The position numbers were made by a program, and so were the translations under genes. From the NCBI GenBank assembly GCA_027013265.1, contig JALUXQ010000219.1, forward strand, positions 1 through 30,437: a stretch of 30,437 nt of DNA. Reading direction: 5' to 3'. Positions within the stretch are counted from its first letter, which is position 1; each line of letters starts with the position of its first letter. Positions 1 to 7,129 of this stretch are shown one piece after another. The notes below the pieces were generated by a model, which was not told the origin of the DNA, did no database searches, and saw only the letters and a program-made list of their open reading frames with translations. This DNA comes from Campylobacteraceae bacterium. GTDB lineage: Bacteria; Campylobacterota; Campylobacteria; Campylobacterales; Sulfurospirillaceae.

Positions 1-64
1 CGGCGGAGAAGGCGGCGGCGGCGGAGAAGGCGGCGGCGGCGGAGAAGGCGGTGGTCGTGGATAA
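1..64 (+). CDS. 3' end of a Gly-rich protein (partial)
   Basis: Reading from base 2, the left edge encodes a run of glycines broken by glutamates, ending in Gly-Gly-Gly-Arg-Gly and a TAA stop at 62-64. The gene starts outside the window, so its product is unknown. This frame is preferred because the last codons vary only at the third base (GGC to GGT, GGA), as expected of a real Gly-rich tail. The frame starting at base 3 is also open (Ala-Glu-Lys-Ala repeats) and runs into the next gene, so that frame cannot be excluded. Confidence 0.4.
   Translation, partial: GGEGGGGGEGGGGGEGGGRG
2..52 (+). repeat. 18-bp GC-rich tandem repeat (minisatellite)
   Basis: Nearly three copies of the unit GGCGGAGAAGGCGGCGGC lie at 2-19, 20-37 and 38-52 (the last partial). 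The unit is a multiple of three, so copy-number change would keep the reading frame. Its composition is far more GC-rich than the surrounding AT-rich DNA. The array may continue left of the window. Confidence 0.85.
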
Positions 65-335
65 AAAATATCATTTTATATTTAGTATCTTTGTTATCAC
101 TCTATTTTTTGCTGGATGCTCTTTCTCAAATGTTGCTAGCGATACAGACGGAGATGGTGTAGCAAACTTCAGGGATGTATGTAAGTCAACCCCAAGAGGA
201 GCACAAGTTAATAAACAAGGATGTGCACTTGATACAGATTTTGATGGCGTAATTGACTTGTATGATAAATGCACAGGCACCACAGCCTCAGAACTCGTAA
301 ACCAATATGGATGCACTATAAAAATACTTCCATGA
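51..335 (+). CDS. Small lipoprotein with thrombospondin type 3 repeats
   Basis: A 94-residue protein. Residues about 7-22 are hydrophobic and end in F-A-G-C, a near-consensus lipobox with Cys22 as the predicted lipidation site. The rest has two acidic calcium-binding-type repeats (D-T-D-G-D-G-V and D-T-D-F-D-G-V), each followed by Cys-containing segments, as in the linker before OmpA C-terminal domains. No OmpA peptidoglycan-binding domain follows, so it is either a stand-alone small lipoprotein or a truncated relative of the OmpA type. The start is taken as GTG 51, 6 bases after GGAG at 41-44; GTG 57 is an alternative. Either overlaps the preceding gene's end. Function unknown beyond probable outer-membrane surface or periplasmic location. 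Confidence 0.6.
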   Translation: MVVDKKYHFIFSIFVITLFFAGCSFSNVASDTDGDGVANFRDVCKSTPRGAQVNKQGCALDTDFDGVIDLYDKCTGTTASELVNQYGCTIKILP

Positions 336-341
336 TATTTA

Positions 342-368
342 ATCCCACCTTTATACAAAAGGTGGGAT
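342..368 (+). terminator. Intergenic hairpin, possible terminator
   Basis: A perfect 9-bp stem (342-350 with 360-368) around a 9-base loop lies just after the small lipoprotein gene. There is no clear T-tract after it, so it may be an mRNA 3' stabiliser or a weak terminator rather than a classical one. Confidence 0.5.
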
Positions 369-431
369 ACTTAAAACTTTACATATAATAAAAAAATTAT
401 AATTCTTCTTAAGCTACATCTTTATATACTG

Positions 432-437
432 TATAAA
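432..437 (+). promoter_or_regulatory. Probable gltA -10 box
   Basis: TATAAA at 432-437, preceded by TG, sits 22 bases before the gltA ATG and just upstream of its Shine-Dalgarno AAGGA (450-454). No convincing -35 is seen, which is common for the vegetative promoters of Campylobacterota. Confidence 0.4.
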
Positions 438-459
438 ATAATTCTCAAAAAGGATAAAA

Positions 460-1740
460 ATGGTAAATAATTCTATAACAGTTATCGACAATAGAACAGG
501 AAGTAAGTTTGATTTTCCTATAGTGCAACCAACCATTGGTCCTAAAGTTGTAGATATTTCTTCGTTTTATAAAAATACAGGAATGTTTACTTTTGATAGG
601 GGTTTCACCTCAACTGCTAGTTGTCGTTCTAGAATTACATATATAGATGGTGAGGCTGGCAAACTTATGTATCGAGGCTATGATATAGGTTATCTCGCGA
701 CTAAAAAAACTTTTCTGGATACAACATATCTTTTATTGCACAATAAATTGCCAAACAAAAACCAACTTGCTAGTTTTGATCTTGAGCTAAAGAAAAGGTC
801 TTTCATAAATGAAAGCATGAAAAAGCTCTTTGATGCCTTCCCTGATAACGCTCACCCTATGGCAATACTCTCATCTGCAGTCGCGGCACTATCAGCTTTT
901 TATTCTGATTCATTAGATATGGATACGCCAGAAGAGGTGATAGAGATGGCACACAGAATCATTGCTAAGATTCCTACAATCGCTGCTTTTTCATATAGAT
1001 ACTCAAATGGTCTTCCTGTTATATATCCTGATTTAGACAAGGGTTTTACTGAAAACTTCTTGTATATGATACGCGCTTATCCTCATGGACATGTAAATTT
1101 AAAGCTCATAGAGGTGGAAGCGCTTGACACAATATTTACCTTGCATGCTGACCATGAACAAAATGCCTCTACTACAGCCGTTAGGGTTGTAGCTTCGACT
1201 CAAGCGCATCCATATGCTGCAGTTTCAAGTGGTATTGGAGCACTCTGGGGAAGAGCTCATGGCGGAGCCAATGAGTCTGTTATACGACAACTTGAGATGA
1301 TAGGTAGCGTGGATAATGTAGATAAATTTATCGCAAAAGCAAAAGACAAAAATGATTCATTTAGGCTAATGGGGTTTGGACACAGAGTCTATAAAAACTT
1401 TGACCCAAGAGCTACTATACTTAAAAATTTAAGGGATAGGCTAATCCATGAACTCAATATCGACTCTCATCTTTTAGAGATTGCAAACAAGATAGAGAAG
1501 ATAGCCCTTAGTGACGAATACTTCATAAAAAGACATCTATATCCAAATATAGATTTTTACTCTGGACTCATACTAAATGCACTAAAAATTCCTAAAGAGA
1601 TGTTTGCTGTTATATTTGTTATGGGAAGAACTCCAGGCTGGATCGCCCAATGGATTGAGCTAAAAGAGCAAAAAGACATGAAAATAGCGAGACCTAGACA
1701 ACTTTATCTTGGACCCAATGATAGAACGCCAAAGAACTAA
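460..1740 (+). CDS. gltA: Citrate synthase
   Basis: 426 residues, the usual length of the hexameric bacterial type. It condenses acetyl-CoA with oxaloacetate to citrate, in the cytoplasm. In the Campylobacterota this serves either an oxidative TCA cycle or, in autotrophs, sits beside the reductive cycle. The catalytic triad is visible: His267 in H-G-G-A-N-E, His308 in G-F-G-H-R-V-Y-K and Asp365, each exactly three residues later than the E. coli enzyme's H264/H305/D362. The start is ATG 460 with AAGGA 6 bases upstream. It is convergent with the AMIN-domain gene, with only 2 bases between the stop codons, and the two share the region of its terminator. Confidence 0.97.
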   Translation: MVNNSITVIDNRTGSKFDFPIVQPTIGPKVVDISSFYKNTGMFTFDRGFTSTASCRSRITYIDGEAGKLMYRGYDIGYLATKKTFLDTTYLLLHNKLPNKNQLASFDLELKKRSFINESMKKLFDAFPDNAHPMAILSSAVAALSAFYSDSLDMDTPEEVIEMAHRIIAKIPTIAAFSYRYSNGLPVIYPDLDKGFTENFLYMIRAYPHGHVNLKLIEVEALDTIFTLHADHEQNASTTAVRVVASTQAHPYAAVSSGIGALWGRAHGGANESVIRQLEMIGSVDNVDKFIAKAKDKNDSFRLMGFGHRVYKNFDPRATILKNLRDRLIHELNIDSHLLEIANKIEKIALSDEYFIKRHLYPNIDFYSGLILNALKIPKEMFAVIFVMGRTPGWIAQWIELKEQKDMKIARPRQLYLGPNDRTPKN

Positions 1741-1742
1741 CC

Positions 1743-2372
1743 CTATCTAAGGGTGATTATAAAATTTCCCTTAGATTTTTTCAGTTGATAAGCATACTGT
1801 CCATCAAGTTCTATGGCAACTCGATAGTATTTTTCATGATTTCCAAGGATTATGGAGATAAAAGGTGGCAAATTAACTTTGAGGGTTTTTGTTAGAAAGT
1901 TCGCATCCCTTCTAAAATCAAGAACCACCTTATAAGGCCTACTGACTAAAAAATCTCTGATTTTTACATCTTTTGTTGTAATTTTTATACTTTTCTTTAG
2001 TATTTCAAATTTTATAAAATTTTTAAAACGATATACTTTTCCCATCTCTGGCATATCTTTTTTTATAACTGTTTTAGTAGGCTCTTCTTTATGCAAAGCT
2101 GTATTTTTTGTCAAAAACAGTTCATCATGCCAATCTATTTTTCTGTCTATTGATATAATCTTTTTAGATATAGAGCCATTTAAATTTTGGTAGGTCACCT
2201 CTATATTTTTCAGAACTCTTGCACTATTTGGAAGCTTAAATTTTAACTCTTTAAAGTACTTATCTTTTTTATTTATCTGTGTTGATTTTGCGATACTGCT
2301 CATCGGCACAAAAGGGTTTTCTCTTGCAAAAAGAGAGACTGTGAACACTAAAAAAAGGATTAAAAATCTCAT
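1743..2372 (-). CDS. Periplasmic AMIN-domain protein
   Basis: 209 residues with an N-terminal signal peptide (hydrophobic residues 3-16, then F-A-R-E). The C-terminal part (about 115-209) has the alternating beta-strand pattern of the AMIN domain (K-I-x-T-K-D, then Y-K-V-V-L-D-F, then R-V-A-I-E-L-D), which targets amidases and secretins to septal peptidoglycan. No amidase or other catalytic domain is attached, so it may be an adaptor. It overlaps the FtsB-like gene by the ATGA at 2369-2372, so translation is probably coupled. The pairing with a divisome-like protein supports a septal or cell-wall role, but this is inference. The domain call is moderately sure, the exact function unknown. Confidence 0.7.
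   Translation of the reverse strand: MRFLILFLVFTVSLFARENPFVPMSSIAKSTQINKKDKYFKELKFKLPNSARVLKNIEVTYQNLNGSISKKIISIDRKIDWHDELFLTKNTALHKEEPTKTVIKKDMPEMGKVYRFKNFIKFEILKKSIKITTKDVKIRDFLVSRPYKVVLDFRRDANFLTKTLKVNLPPFISIILGNHEKYYRVAIELDGQYAYQLKKSKGNFIITLR
1745..1781 (+). terminator. gltA terminator, inside the 3' end of the opposing gene
   Basis: A 9-bp perfect stem (1745-1753 with 1768-1776) is followed by five T residues on the + strand (1777-1781), a standard intrinsic terminator for gltA. It lies almost wholly within the last codons of the minus-strand AMIN gene. Read in the other direction it has no T-tract. Confidence 0.75.
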
Positions 2373-2635
2373 TGAGGCTCCAACTGTTTTAGTTCAAAAT
2401 ACTCTTTTTGTAAAAAGGCATTTTTTTCTTTAATAATCTTCACATTTTGCTTCAAGTTGTCTCTTCTATCTTGAAGATCTAGTAGCACTTCAAGTGAACT
2501 TTTTCCAAACAAAATATCTCCAACATATATACCAAACACAACAACAACCAAAACAAGAAGAGCGATTTTGACATAAAAACGACTCTCTATCTTTTTTACT
2601 CTATCTCGCTCAAACTCGTTTAAAATTTTACTCAT
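2369..2635 (-). CDS. FtsB/DivIC-like septum formation initiator
   Basis: An 88-residue bitopic membrane protein: short charged N-terminus, one transmembrane segment (about 22-43), then a periplasmic coiled coil (about 50-80). This is the architecture of FtsB/DivIC, which links FtsL and FtsQ in the divisome. The position directly downstream of eno matches the eno-ftsB order of many Proteobacteria, which strengthens an otherwise weak sequence call. It starts 6 bases after the eno stop and overlaps the AMIN gene by 4 bases. Confidence 0.7.
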   Translation of the reverse strand: MSKILNEFERDRVKKIESRFYVKIALLVLVVVVFGIYVGDILFGKSSLEVLLDLQDRRDNLKQNVKIIKEKNAFLQKEYFELKQLEPQ

Positions 2636-2641
2636 ACAGAC

Positions 2642-3907
2642 CTAAAACAACTCTTTTCCAAGATATTCACCGAGCCTAAGCTCTTTCTCTATCGCTAGAA
2701 GTCTATTGTATTTTGCTATTCTCTCACCTCTTGCGGTTGAACCTGTTTTTATCTGAGGACAGTTAAGTGCCACTGTAAAATCTGCTATAAATGTATCTTC
2801 ACTTTCACCACTTCTGTGACTCACTACACAAGCATAATTGTTTCGCTGTGCAAGTCTTATGGTTTGCATAGTCTCGCTCACTGTTCCTATTTGATTTAGT
2901 TTTATCAAAACAGCATTTGCTATGCCTTTTTTGATACCATCAGAGAGTATCTTTTTATTTGTTACAAATATATCATCTCCGACTAGCTGAATCTTGCCAC
3001 CTAGTTTATCGGTCATAATTTTCCAGCCATCCCAGTCGTCTTCTCCTAATCCATCTTCTATAGAGACAATAGGATATTTTTCACATAACTCATCATAATA
3101 ATCGACTAATTCGCTACTGCTTAAAGTTCTATTTTCTGAACCTAGTCTATATCCATCTTCTGTTAAAAATTCGCTACTAGCTGCATCTATGACGATTGAT
3201 ATCTGTTTTCCTGGCTCATATCCTGCATTTTTTATCGCTTGGACTATCAACTCAAGTGGCTCTTCATTGTTTTTTAGATTTGGAGCAAAACCACCCTCAT
3301 CTCCAAGAGCAGTACCTAGCCCTTTGCTTGAGAGTATCTTCTTAAGATGGTGATATGTCTCTGAAGCCGCTCTTAATGCACTAGCAAAATCATCAAATCC
3401 GATAGGAATTATCATGTACTCCTGAAAATCCACATTATTGTCAGCATGACTTCCACCGTTTAATATATTAAACATAGGAGTTGAAAGAGTTAGCGCATTT
3501 GAGCCACCTAGGTATCTGTACAAAGGAAGCCCTAAAGAGTCAGCACTAGCTCTTGCTACTGCCATAGATACTCCCAAAACCGCATTTGCTCCTAGTCTAT
3601 TGTAAGAGTCTGTGCCATCAAGCACTTTCATAGCATTGTCGATTTCAGCTTGATTAAATGGCTCTAGTCCAATTAGCTCATCTGCTATCTCGATATTTAC
3701 ATTCTCTACGGCTTTCAAAACACCTTTGCCCATATATCTCTCGCCACCATCTCTTAACTCTAACGCCTCTTTTGAGCCAGTACTTGCTCCACTTGGTACA
3801 ACAGCGCTTGCGACTGTACCATCACTCAAAACAACTGTTGCCTTTACAGTTGGGTTACCCCTGCTATCAAGCACTTCATCGGCAAAAACATCATCTATAT
3901 AAATCAT
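2642..3907 (-). CDS. eno: Enolase (phosphopyruvate hydratase)
   Basis: 421 residues, full length. It interconverts 2-phosphoglycerate and phosphoenolpyruvate in glycolysis/gluconeogenesis; in an autotroph the gluconeogenic direction would dominate. The Mg2+ ligands Asp241 (V-I-D-A-A), Glu284 (S-I-E-D-G-L) and Asp311 (V-G-D-D-I-F) are present. So are catalytic Glu204 (G-D-E-G-G-F) and Lys336 (I-K-L-N-Q-I-G), and the S-H-R-S-G-E-S-E-D signature (363-371). The ATG lies 2 bases after the recA stop region, so it is most likely cotranscribed with recA. Confidence 0.98.
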   Translation of the reverse strand: MIYIDDVFADEVLDSRGNPTVKATVVLSDGTVASAVVPSGASTGSKEALELRDGGERYMGKGVLKAVENVNIEIADELIGLEPFNQAEIDNAMKVLDGTDSYNRLGANAVLGVSMAVARASADSLGLPLYRYLGGSNALTLSTPMFNILNGGSHADNNVDFQEYMIIPIGFDDFASALRAASETYHHLKKILSSKGLGTALGDEGGFAPNLKNNEEPLELIVQAIKNAGYEPGKQISIVIDAASSEFLTEDGYRLGSENRTLSSSELVDYYDELCEKYPIVSIEDGLGEDDWDGWKIMTDKLGGKIQLVGDDIFVTNKKILSDGIKKGIANAVLIKLNQIGTVSETMQTIRLAQRNNYACVVSHRSGESEDTFIADFTVALNCPQIKTGSTARGERIAKYNRLLAIEKELRLGEYLGKELF

Positions 3908-3909
3908 TA

Positions 3910-4932
3910 CTATTCTCCATCCATTTCACTTATAGGCATCATGCCCATCTCTTCTTTTATCTTATTCTCAAGCTCAAGGGCTAGTTCTTTGTCCTCTTTC
4001 AAAAGAGCTTTAACATTCTCTCTTCCCTGCCCCAATCTAGTCTCACCATAGCTAAACCACGCACCGCTTTTATCTATGATATCGAGCTTAACACCATAAT
4101 CAACTATTTCACCCTCTTTACTTATGCCTTCACCAAACATAATGTCAAACTCAGCCAAACGAAATGGAGGTGCCACTTTGTTTTTAACAACTTTTACCTT
4201 GACTCTGTTTCCTATCTGTTCATCGCTCTGTTTTAAAGTAGCAATTCTTCTGATATCAAGTCTAACTGAAGCATAAAATTTAAGGGCATTTCCGCCTGTT
4301 GTTGTCTCAGGACTTCCATATCCCATAGTCCCAATCTTCATACGAATTTGGTTGATAAAGATAACGGTCGTACCCATCTTGCTTACAACACCAGTAAGTT
4401 TTCGCAATGCTTGACTCATAAGCCTTGCTTGAAGACCAACATGGGTATCACCCATATCACCCTCTATCTCAGTTTTTGGTGTCAGTGCAGCAACAGAATC
4501 CACAACAATCACATCAACCGCACCGCTTCTTGTTAGAGTTTCCAGGATATCAAGTGCTTGTTCACCAAAATCTGGCTGAGATACAAAAAGATTATCAACA
4601 TCTACACCTAGATTTCCAGCATACTTAACATCAAGTGCATGTTCTGCATCTATAAAAGCACAAACGCTCCCCTCTTTTTGAGCTTGAGCGATAATTTGAA
4701 GAGCTAAAGTAGTCTTTCCTGAACTCTCTGGCCCATACACCTCTATAACTCTGCCTCTTGGAACGCCACCGATGCCCAAAGCCAAATCCAGCCCTAGCGA
4801 GCCCGTACTTATAGATTCAATCGGCTCTACAACTTTGTCGCCAAGCCTTATGAGCGCCCCTTTTCCAAAAGCTTTATCTATCTGCTTTATAGCTAAATCT
4901 ATCGCTTTCTTTTTATTTGCATCGATTTCCAT
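3910..4932 (-). CDS. recA: Recombinase RecA
   Basis: 340 residues. An ATP-dependent strand-exchange protein that forms filaments on single-stranded DNA for homologous recombination and repair. Walker A G-P-E-S-S-G-K-T is at 67-74; the Walker B region (V-I-V-V-D-S-V-A-A) and loop L2 region (M-K-I-G-T-M-G-Y-G-S-P-E-T-T-T-G-G) are intact. The acidic C-terminal tail is short. The ATG at 4932 has AAGGAA 7-12 bases upstream. First gene of the recA-eno-FtsB-like-AMIN run. No LexA-type operator was recognised upstream, consistent with the general lack of LexA in this phylum. Confidence 0.98.
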   Translation of the reverse strand: MEIDANKKKAIDLAIKQIDKAFGKGALIRLGDKVVEPIESISTGSLGLDLALGIGGVPRGRVIEVYGPESSGKTTLALQIIAQAQKEGSVCAFIDAEHALDVKYAGNLGVDVDNLFVSQPDFGEQALDILETLTRSGAVDVIVVDSVAALTPKTEIEGDMGDTHVGLQARLMSQALRKLTGVVSKMGTTVIFINQIRMKIGTMGYGSPETTTGGNALKFYASVRLDIRRIATLKQSDEQIGNRVKVKVVKNKVAPPFRLAEFDIMFGEGISKEGEIVDYGVKLDIIDKSGAWFSYGETRLGQGRENVKALLKEDKELALELENKIKEEMGMMPISEMDGE

Positions 4933-4958
4933 GTATTTCCTTGTTTTTTAGTTACTAT

Positions 4959-4967
4959 ATTTTATCA
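4959..4967 (-). promoter_or_regulatory. Probable recA extended -10 promoter
   Basis: On the minus strand, TGATAAAAT (4967 to 4959) fits an extended -10 (TGN then TAAAAT). Transcription would begin near 4952, about 20 bases before the recA start. Confidence 0.4.
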
Positions 4968-5010
4968 CTTTGTGCTTGAAATTGTGCTTTTGTGATTAAA
5001 AAAATAAAAG

Positions 5011-5032
5011 TTTTAACAAAAAAGTGTTAAAA
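5011..5032. repeat. 8-bp inverted repeat between recA and mqnD
   Basis: TTTTAACA (5011-5018) and TGTTAAAA (5025-5032) form a perfect inverted repeat with a 6-base spacer, in the divergent recA/mqnD spacer about 30 bases before the mqnD start. It could be an operator for a dimeric repressor. AT-rich DNA makes chance occurrence possible. Confidence 0.35.
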
Positions 5033-5060
5033 TTAACCAAAATAGTTAAGAAGGATTTTT

Positions 5061-5924
5061 GTGAGAAATATTACTGTCGCCCACTCGCCTGATGCTGATG
5101 ATATCTTTATGTACTATGCTGTAAAATTTGGATGGGTTGGTTTAAAAAATGTCAATTTTAACAATATCGCACTTGACATCGAAACACTAAACCAAAAAGC
5201 CCTGCAAAATATATATGACATAACTGCCATCAGTTTCGGACTATACCCGAAGATAAGAGACGAATATGCACTTCTTAGAACTGCGGTTAGTTTTGGCGAA
5301 GGATATGGTCCAAAAATCGTAAAACTAAAAGATAAAAAACTAAAAAGAAATTTTAGAGTTGCCCTTAGTGGAGAGCACACTACAAATGCACTGCTTTTCA
5401 AAATCGCATATCCTGATGCAAGAATCGTATACAAAAACTTTCTTGAGATAGAAGACTCTGTATTGAGTGGTGAGGTAGATGCTGGAGTTTTGATACACGA
5501 GAGCATACTTGATTTTAGCGACAGACTTGAAGTTGAAAGAGAACTTTGGGATATATGGAGAGAGTTATGCAAAGAGGATTTGCCACTACCACTTGGTGGC
5601 ATGGGGATTCGTCGCTCCATACCACTAAACCAAGCCATAGAGTACGAAGAGGCACTGACCAAAGCAGTAAAAGTGGCTCACACCCACCAAGAATCACTAT
5701 CAAAAATGTTGCTTGAGAGAAACCTTATAAGGGTTGATAGTGAAACTCTTACCAAATATCTAGAACTATATGCAAATGATAAATCTATAACTATGGACAA
5801 TCTACAATACAACGCAATAGACAAACTTTTTGAATTAGGATATGATAATGGTTTTTATGACACAAAACTAATGGTGAGAGATTTTCTAATCCCTACACAA
5901 TATGAGAAATTAAGAAATAGCTAA
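5061..5924 (+). CDS. mqnD: 1,4-dihydroxy-6-naphthoate synthase (menaquinone, futalosine pathway)
   Basis: 287 residues of the MqnA/MqnD periplasmic-binding-protein-like family. MqnD cleaves cyclic dehypoxanthine futalosine to 1,4-dihydroxy-6-naphthoate, the naphthoquinone precursor of menaquinone, in the cytoplasm. The MqnD side of the family is indicated by the N-terminal S-P-D-A-D-D-I-F-M-Y-Y, the G-V-L-I-H-E-S segment and the D-L-P-L-P-L-G-G-M-G block; MqnA lacks the last. Menaquinone is the main respiratory quinone of this phylum. The start is GTG 5061, 5 bases after AAGGA (5051-5055). It is followed on the same strand by fliQ after a 146-base structured spacer. Confidence 0.87.
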   Translation: MRNITVAHSPDADDIFMYYAVKFGWVGLKNVNFNNIALDIETLNQKALQNIYDITAISFGLYPKIRDEYALLRTAVSFGEGYGPKIVKLKDKKLKRNFRVALSGEHTTNALLFKIAYPDARIVYKNFLEIEDSVLSGEVDAGVLIHESILDFSDRLEVERELWDIWRELCKEDLPLPLGGMGIRRSIPLNQAIEYEEALTKAVKVAHTHQESLSKMLLERNLIRVDSETLTKYLELYANDKSITMDNLQYNAIDKLFELGYDNGFYDTKLMVRDFLIPTQYEKLRNS

Positions 5925-5953
5925 AGATTCTTACTCCGCCAAAGGTAAAGAGA

Positions 5954-6070
5954 TAAAATGTAGGTACTCTTTGCAAAGCAAAAGCTTTAGTCGAGAGGAA
6001 TCTGCCCATAAATTTTTCTTTAAATGGGCAAAAAACTTAACAACCATTTATGGGCAGAGGAGACAATAAA
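5954..6070 (+). promoter_or_regulatory. fliQ leader with alternative hairpins
   Basis: A possible -10 (TAAAAT, 5954-5959) is followed by three structures. A palindrome CTTTGCAAAG (5969-5978) overlaps a 5-bp stem with AAAA loop (5975-5988). A perfect 12-bp inverted repeat (6001-6012 with 6047-6058) has a right arm running into the fliQ Shine-Dalgarno GAGGAG (6057-6062). Inside its loop, ATGGGCA (6024-6030) can pair instead with TGCCCAT (6003-6009). The two pairings are mutually exclusive, as in an expression switch. The pairings are seen; a regulatory role is inference. Confidence 0.5.
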
Positions 6071-6337
6071 ATGGAAGCAAAACTTGTAGGATTGGGTGTA
6101 GAAGCTTTTAAGATAGCGCTATATCTATCCATGCCTATGCTTTTGGCTGGACTATTTGCTGGGCTTGCTATCAGCATCTTTCAGGCAACAACACAAATCA
6201 ATGAGATGACTCTTAGTTTTGTACCGAAGGTCATACTTGTCATAGTTGTTGCTATATTAACAATGCCATGGATGATGAATATGATGATAGAGTTCACCAC
6301 AAAAATTATCACCATGGTACCCACATTTATATTTTGA
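6071..6337 (+). CDS. fliQ: Flagellar export apparatus protein FliQ
   Basis: 88 residues with two transmembrane segments (about 9-36 and 46-74), the normal FliQ size. FliQ is part of the FliPQR export gate in the inner membrane under the flagellar basal body. The conserved segment Q-A-T-T-Q-I-N-E-M-T-L-S-F-V-P-K between the two membrane helices is diagnostic. The start is ATG 6071, 8 bases after GAGGAG; an in-frame ATG at 6050 lies in the inverted repeat and has no ribosome binding site. It overlaps murB by the TTGA at 6334-6337. A lone export-gate gene outside a flagellar cluster is normal for the phylum. Confidence 0.95.
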   Translation: MEAKLVGLGVEAFKIALYLSMPMLLAGLFAGLAISIFQATTQINEMTLSFVPKVILVIVVAILTMPWMMNMMIEFTTKIITMVPTFIF

Positions 6338-7107
6338 AAACTATAGATTTCTCCACCTATTCGAGCATAAAAATTGGTGGCACTGTTGATGTTAAAATTA
6401 TAAAGAAGATTCAAGACTGTAGTGACTATACGCTTGTTGGTGGAGCAAACAATATACTCGTCTCTCCAAATCCTCCAAAACTTGCCATACTTGGTAAAAA
6501 GTTTAATTTTATAAAAATAGATGGCGATTTTTTACATATTGGAGGGGCAACGCCAAGTGGTAAAATTCTATCATATGCAAAGAGACACGATTTGGCAAAT
6601 TTTGAATTGATGCAAAAATTACCAGGAACCATGGGTGGTATAGTATGTATGAACGCTGGGCTCAAAGAGTGGGAAATTTTCAATCATCTAGTAGCTATAA
6701 AAACACAATCAGGCTGGATAAAAAAAGAGGATATAGAGTATAGTTACAGATATACAAATATTGATGGAACAATTTTTGAAGCAAAATTTGAAACTTCTCA
6801 GGGCTTCAACTATACACTTTTAGAAATGTTTAAAAAATTAAGAGACAATCAACCAAAATTTCCAAGTGCAGGTAGCTGTTTTAAAAACCCAAATGGAGAT
6901 TTTGCAGGAAGACTCTTAGATGTTGTAGGATTAAAAGGCTACAGAGTTGGTGATTTAGCATTCAGTACAACACATGCAAATTTTCTGATAAACCTAGGAA
7001 ACGGAACATTTGAACAAGCAAAAACTTTGATAAAAGAGGCAAAGCAAAGAGTCTTTGAAAAATTTAAAATAGAGCTAGAATTGGAAATAAAAGTATTAGG
7101 ACACTGA
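6334..7107 (+). CDS. murB: UDP-N-acetylenolpyruvoylglucosamine reductase
   Basis: About 257 residues from a TTG start whose bases overlap the fliQ TGA stop (TTGA, 6334-6337). It reduces UDP-GlcNAc-enolpyruvate to UDP-MurNAc with NADPH and FAD in cytoplasmic peptidoglycan synthesis. Seen: the N-terminal T-Y-S-S-I-K-I-G-G segment, the FAD-binding G-G-A-N-N-I-L-V-S loop, the P-G-T-M-G-G motif, and P-S-A-G-S-C-F-K-N-P with the likely catalytic serine. An upstream in-frame ATG (6268) would overlap fliQ by 70 bases and add a His/Asp-rich tail unlike MurB, so it is rejected. No clear ribosome binding site precedes the TTG, so coupling to fliQ translation is likely. Confidence 0.93.
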   Translation: MKTIDFSTYSSIKIGGTVDVKIIKKIQDCSDYTLVGGANNILVSPNPPKLAILGKKFNFIKIDGDFLHIGGATPSGKILSYAKRHDLANFELMQKLPGTMGGIVCMNAGLKEWEIFNHLVAIKTQSGWIKKEDIEYSYRYTNIDGTIFEAKFETSQGFNYTLLEMFKKLRDNQPKFPSAGSCFKNPNGDFAGRLLDVVGLKGYRVGDLAFSTTHANFLINLGNGTFEQAKTLIKEAKQRVFEKFKIELELEIKVLGH

Positions 7108-7129
7108 GATTAGTGCCCTAATACTTTTT
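7089..7129. terminator. Shared bidirectional terminator of murB and the acs unit
   Basis: A 12-bp stem (7089-7100 with 7117-7128) continues, after one A/C mismatch, as a further 4 bp (7102-7105 with 7112-7115) around a 6-base loop. T-rich bases follow on both strands. The left arm is made from the last codons of murB and the right arm meets the stop codon of the small gene at 7128. It should end transcription from both sides. Confidence 0.8.

Noticed and set aside
5960..5976. Possible sigma-54 promoter before fliQ (GG...TTTGC)
   Set aside because: The GG to GC spacing is 8 bases, not the required 10, and the TGGCAC half is poor.
5931..6000. Resemblance of the fliQ leader to the 3' half of a glycine riboswitch (GCCAAAGG, ACTCT, GAGAGG)
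   Set aside because: The conserved 5' GGAGAG and the CUCUCAGG core are missing and the gene context does not fit.
6268..6333. Longer murB from an ATG inside fliQ
   Set aside because: The extra residues are His/Asp-rich, unlike MurB, and come from another frame of fliQ; the TTG at the fliQ stop gives the family length.
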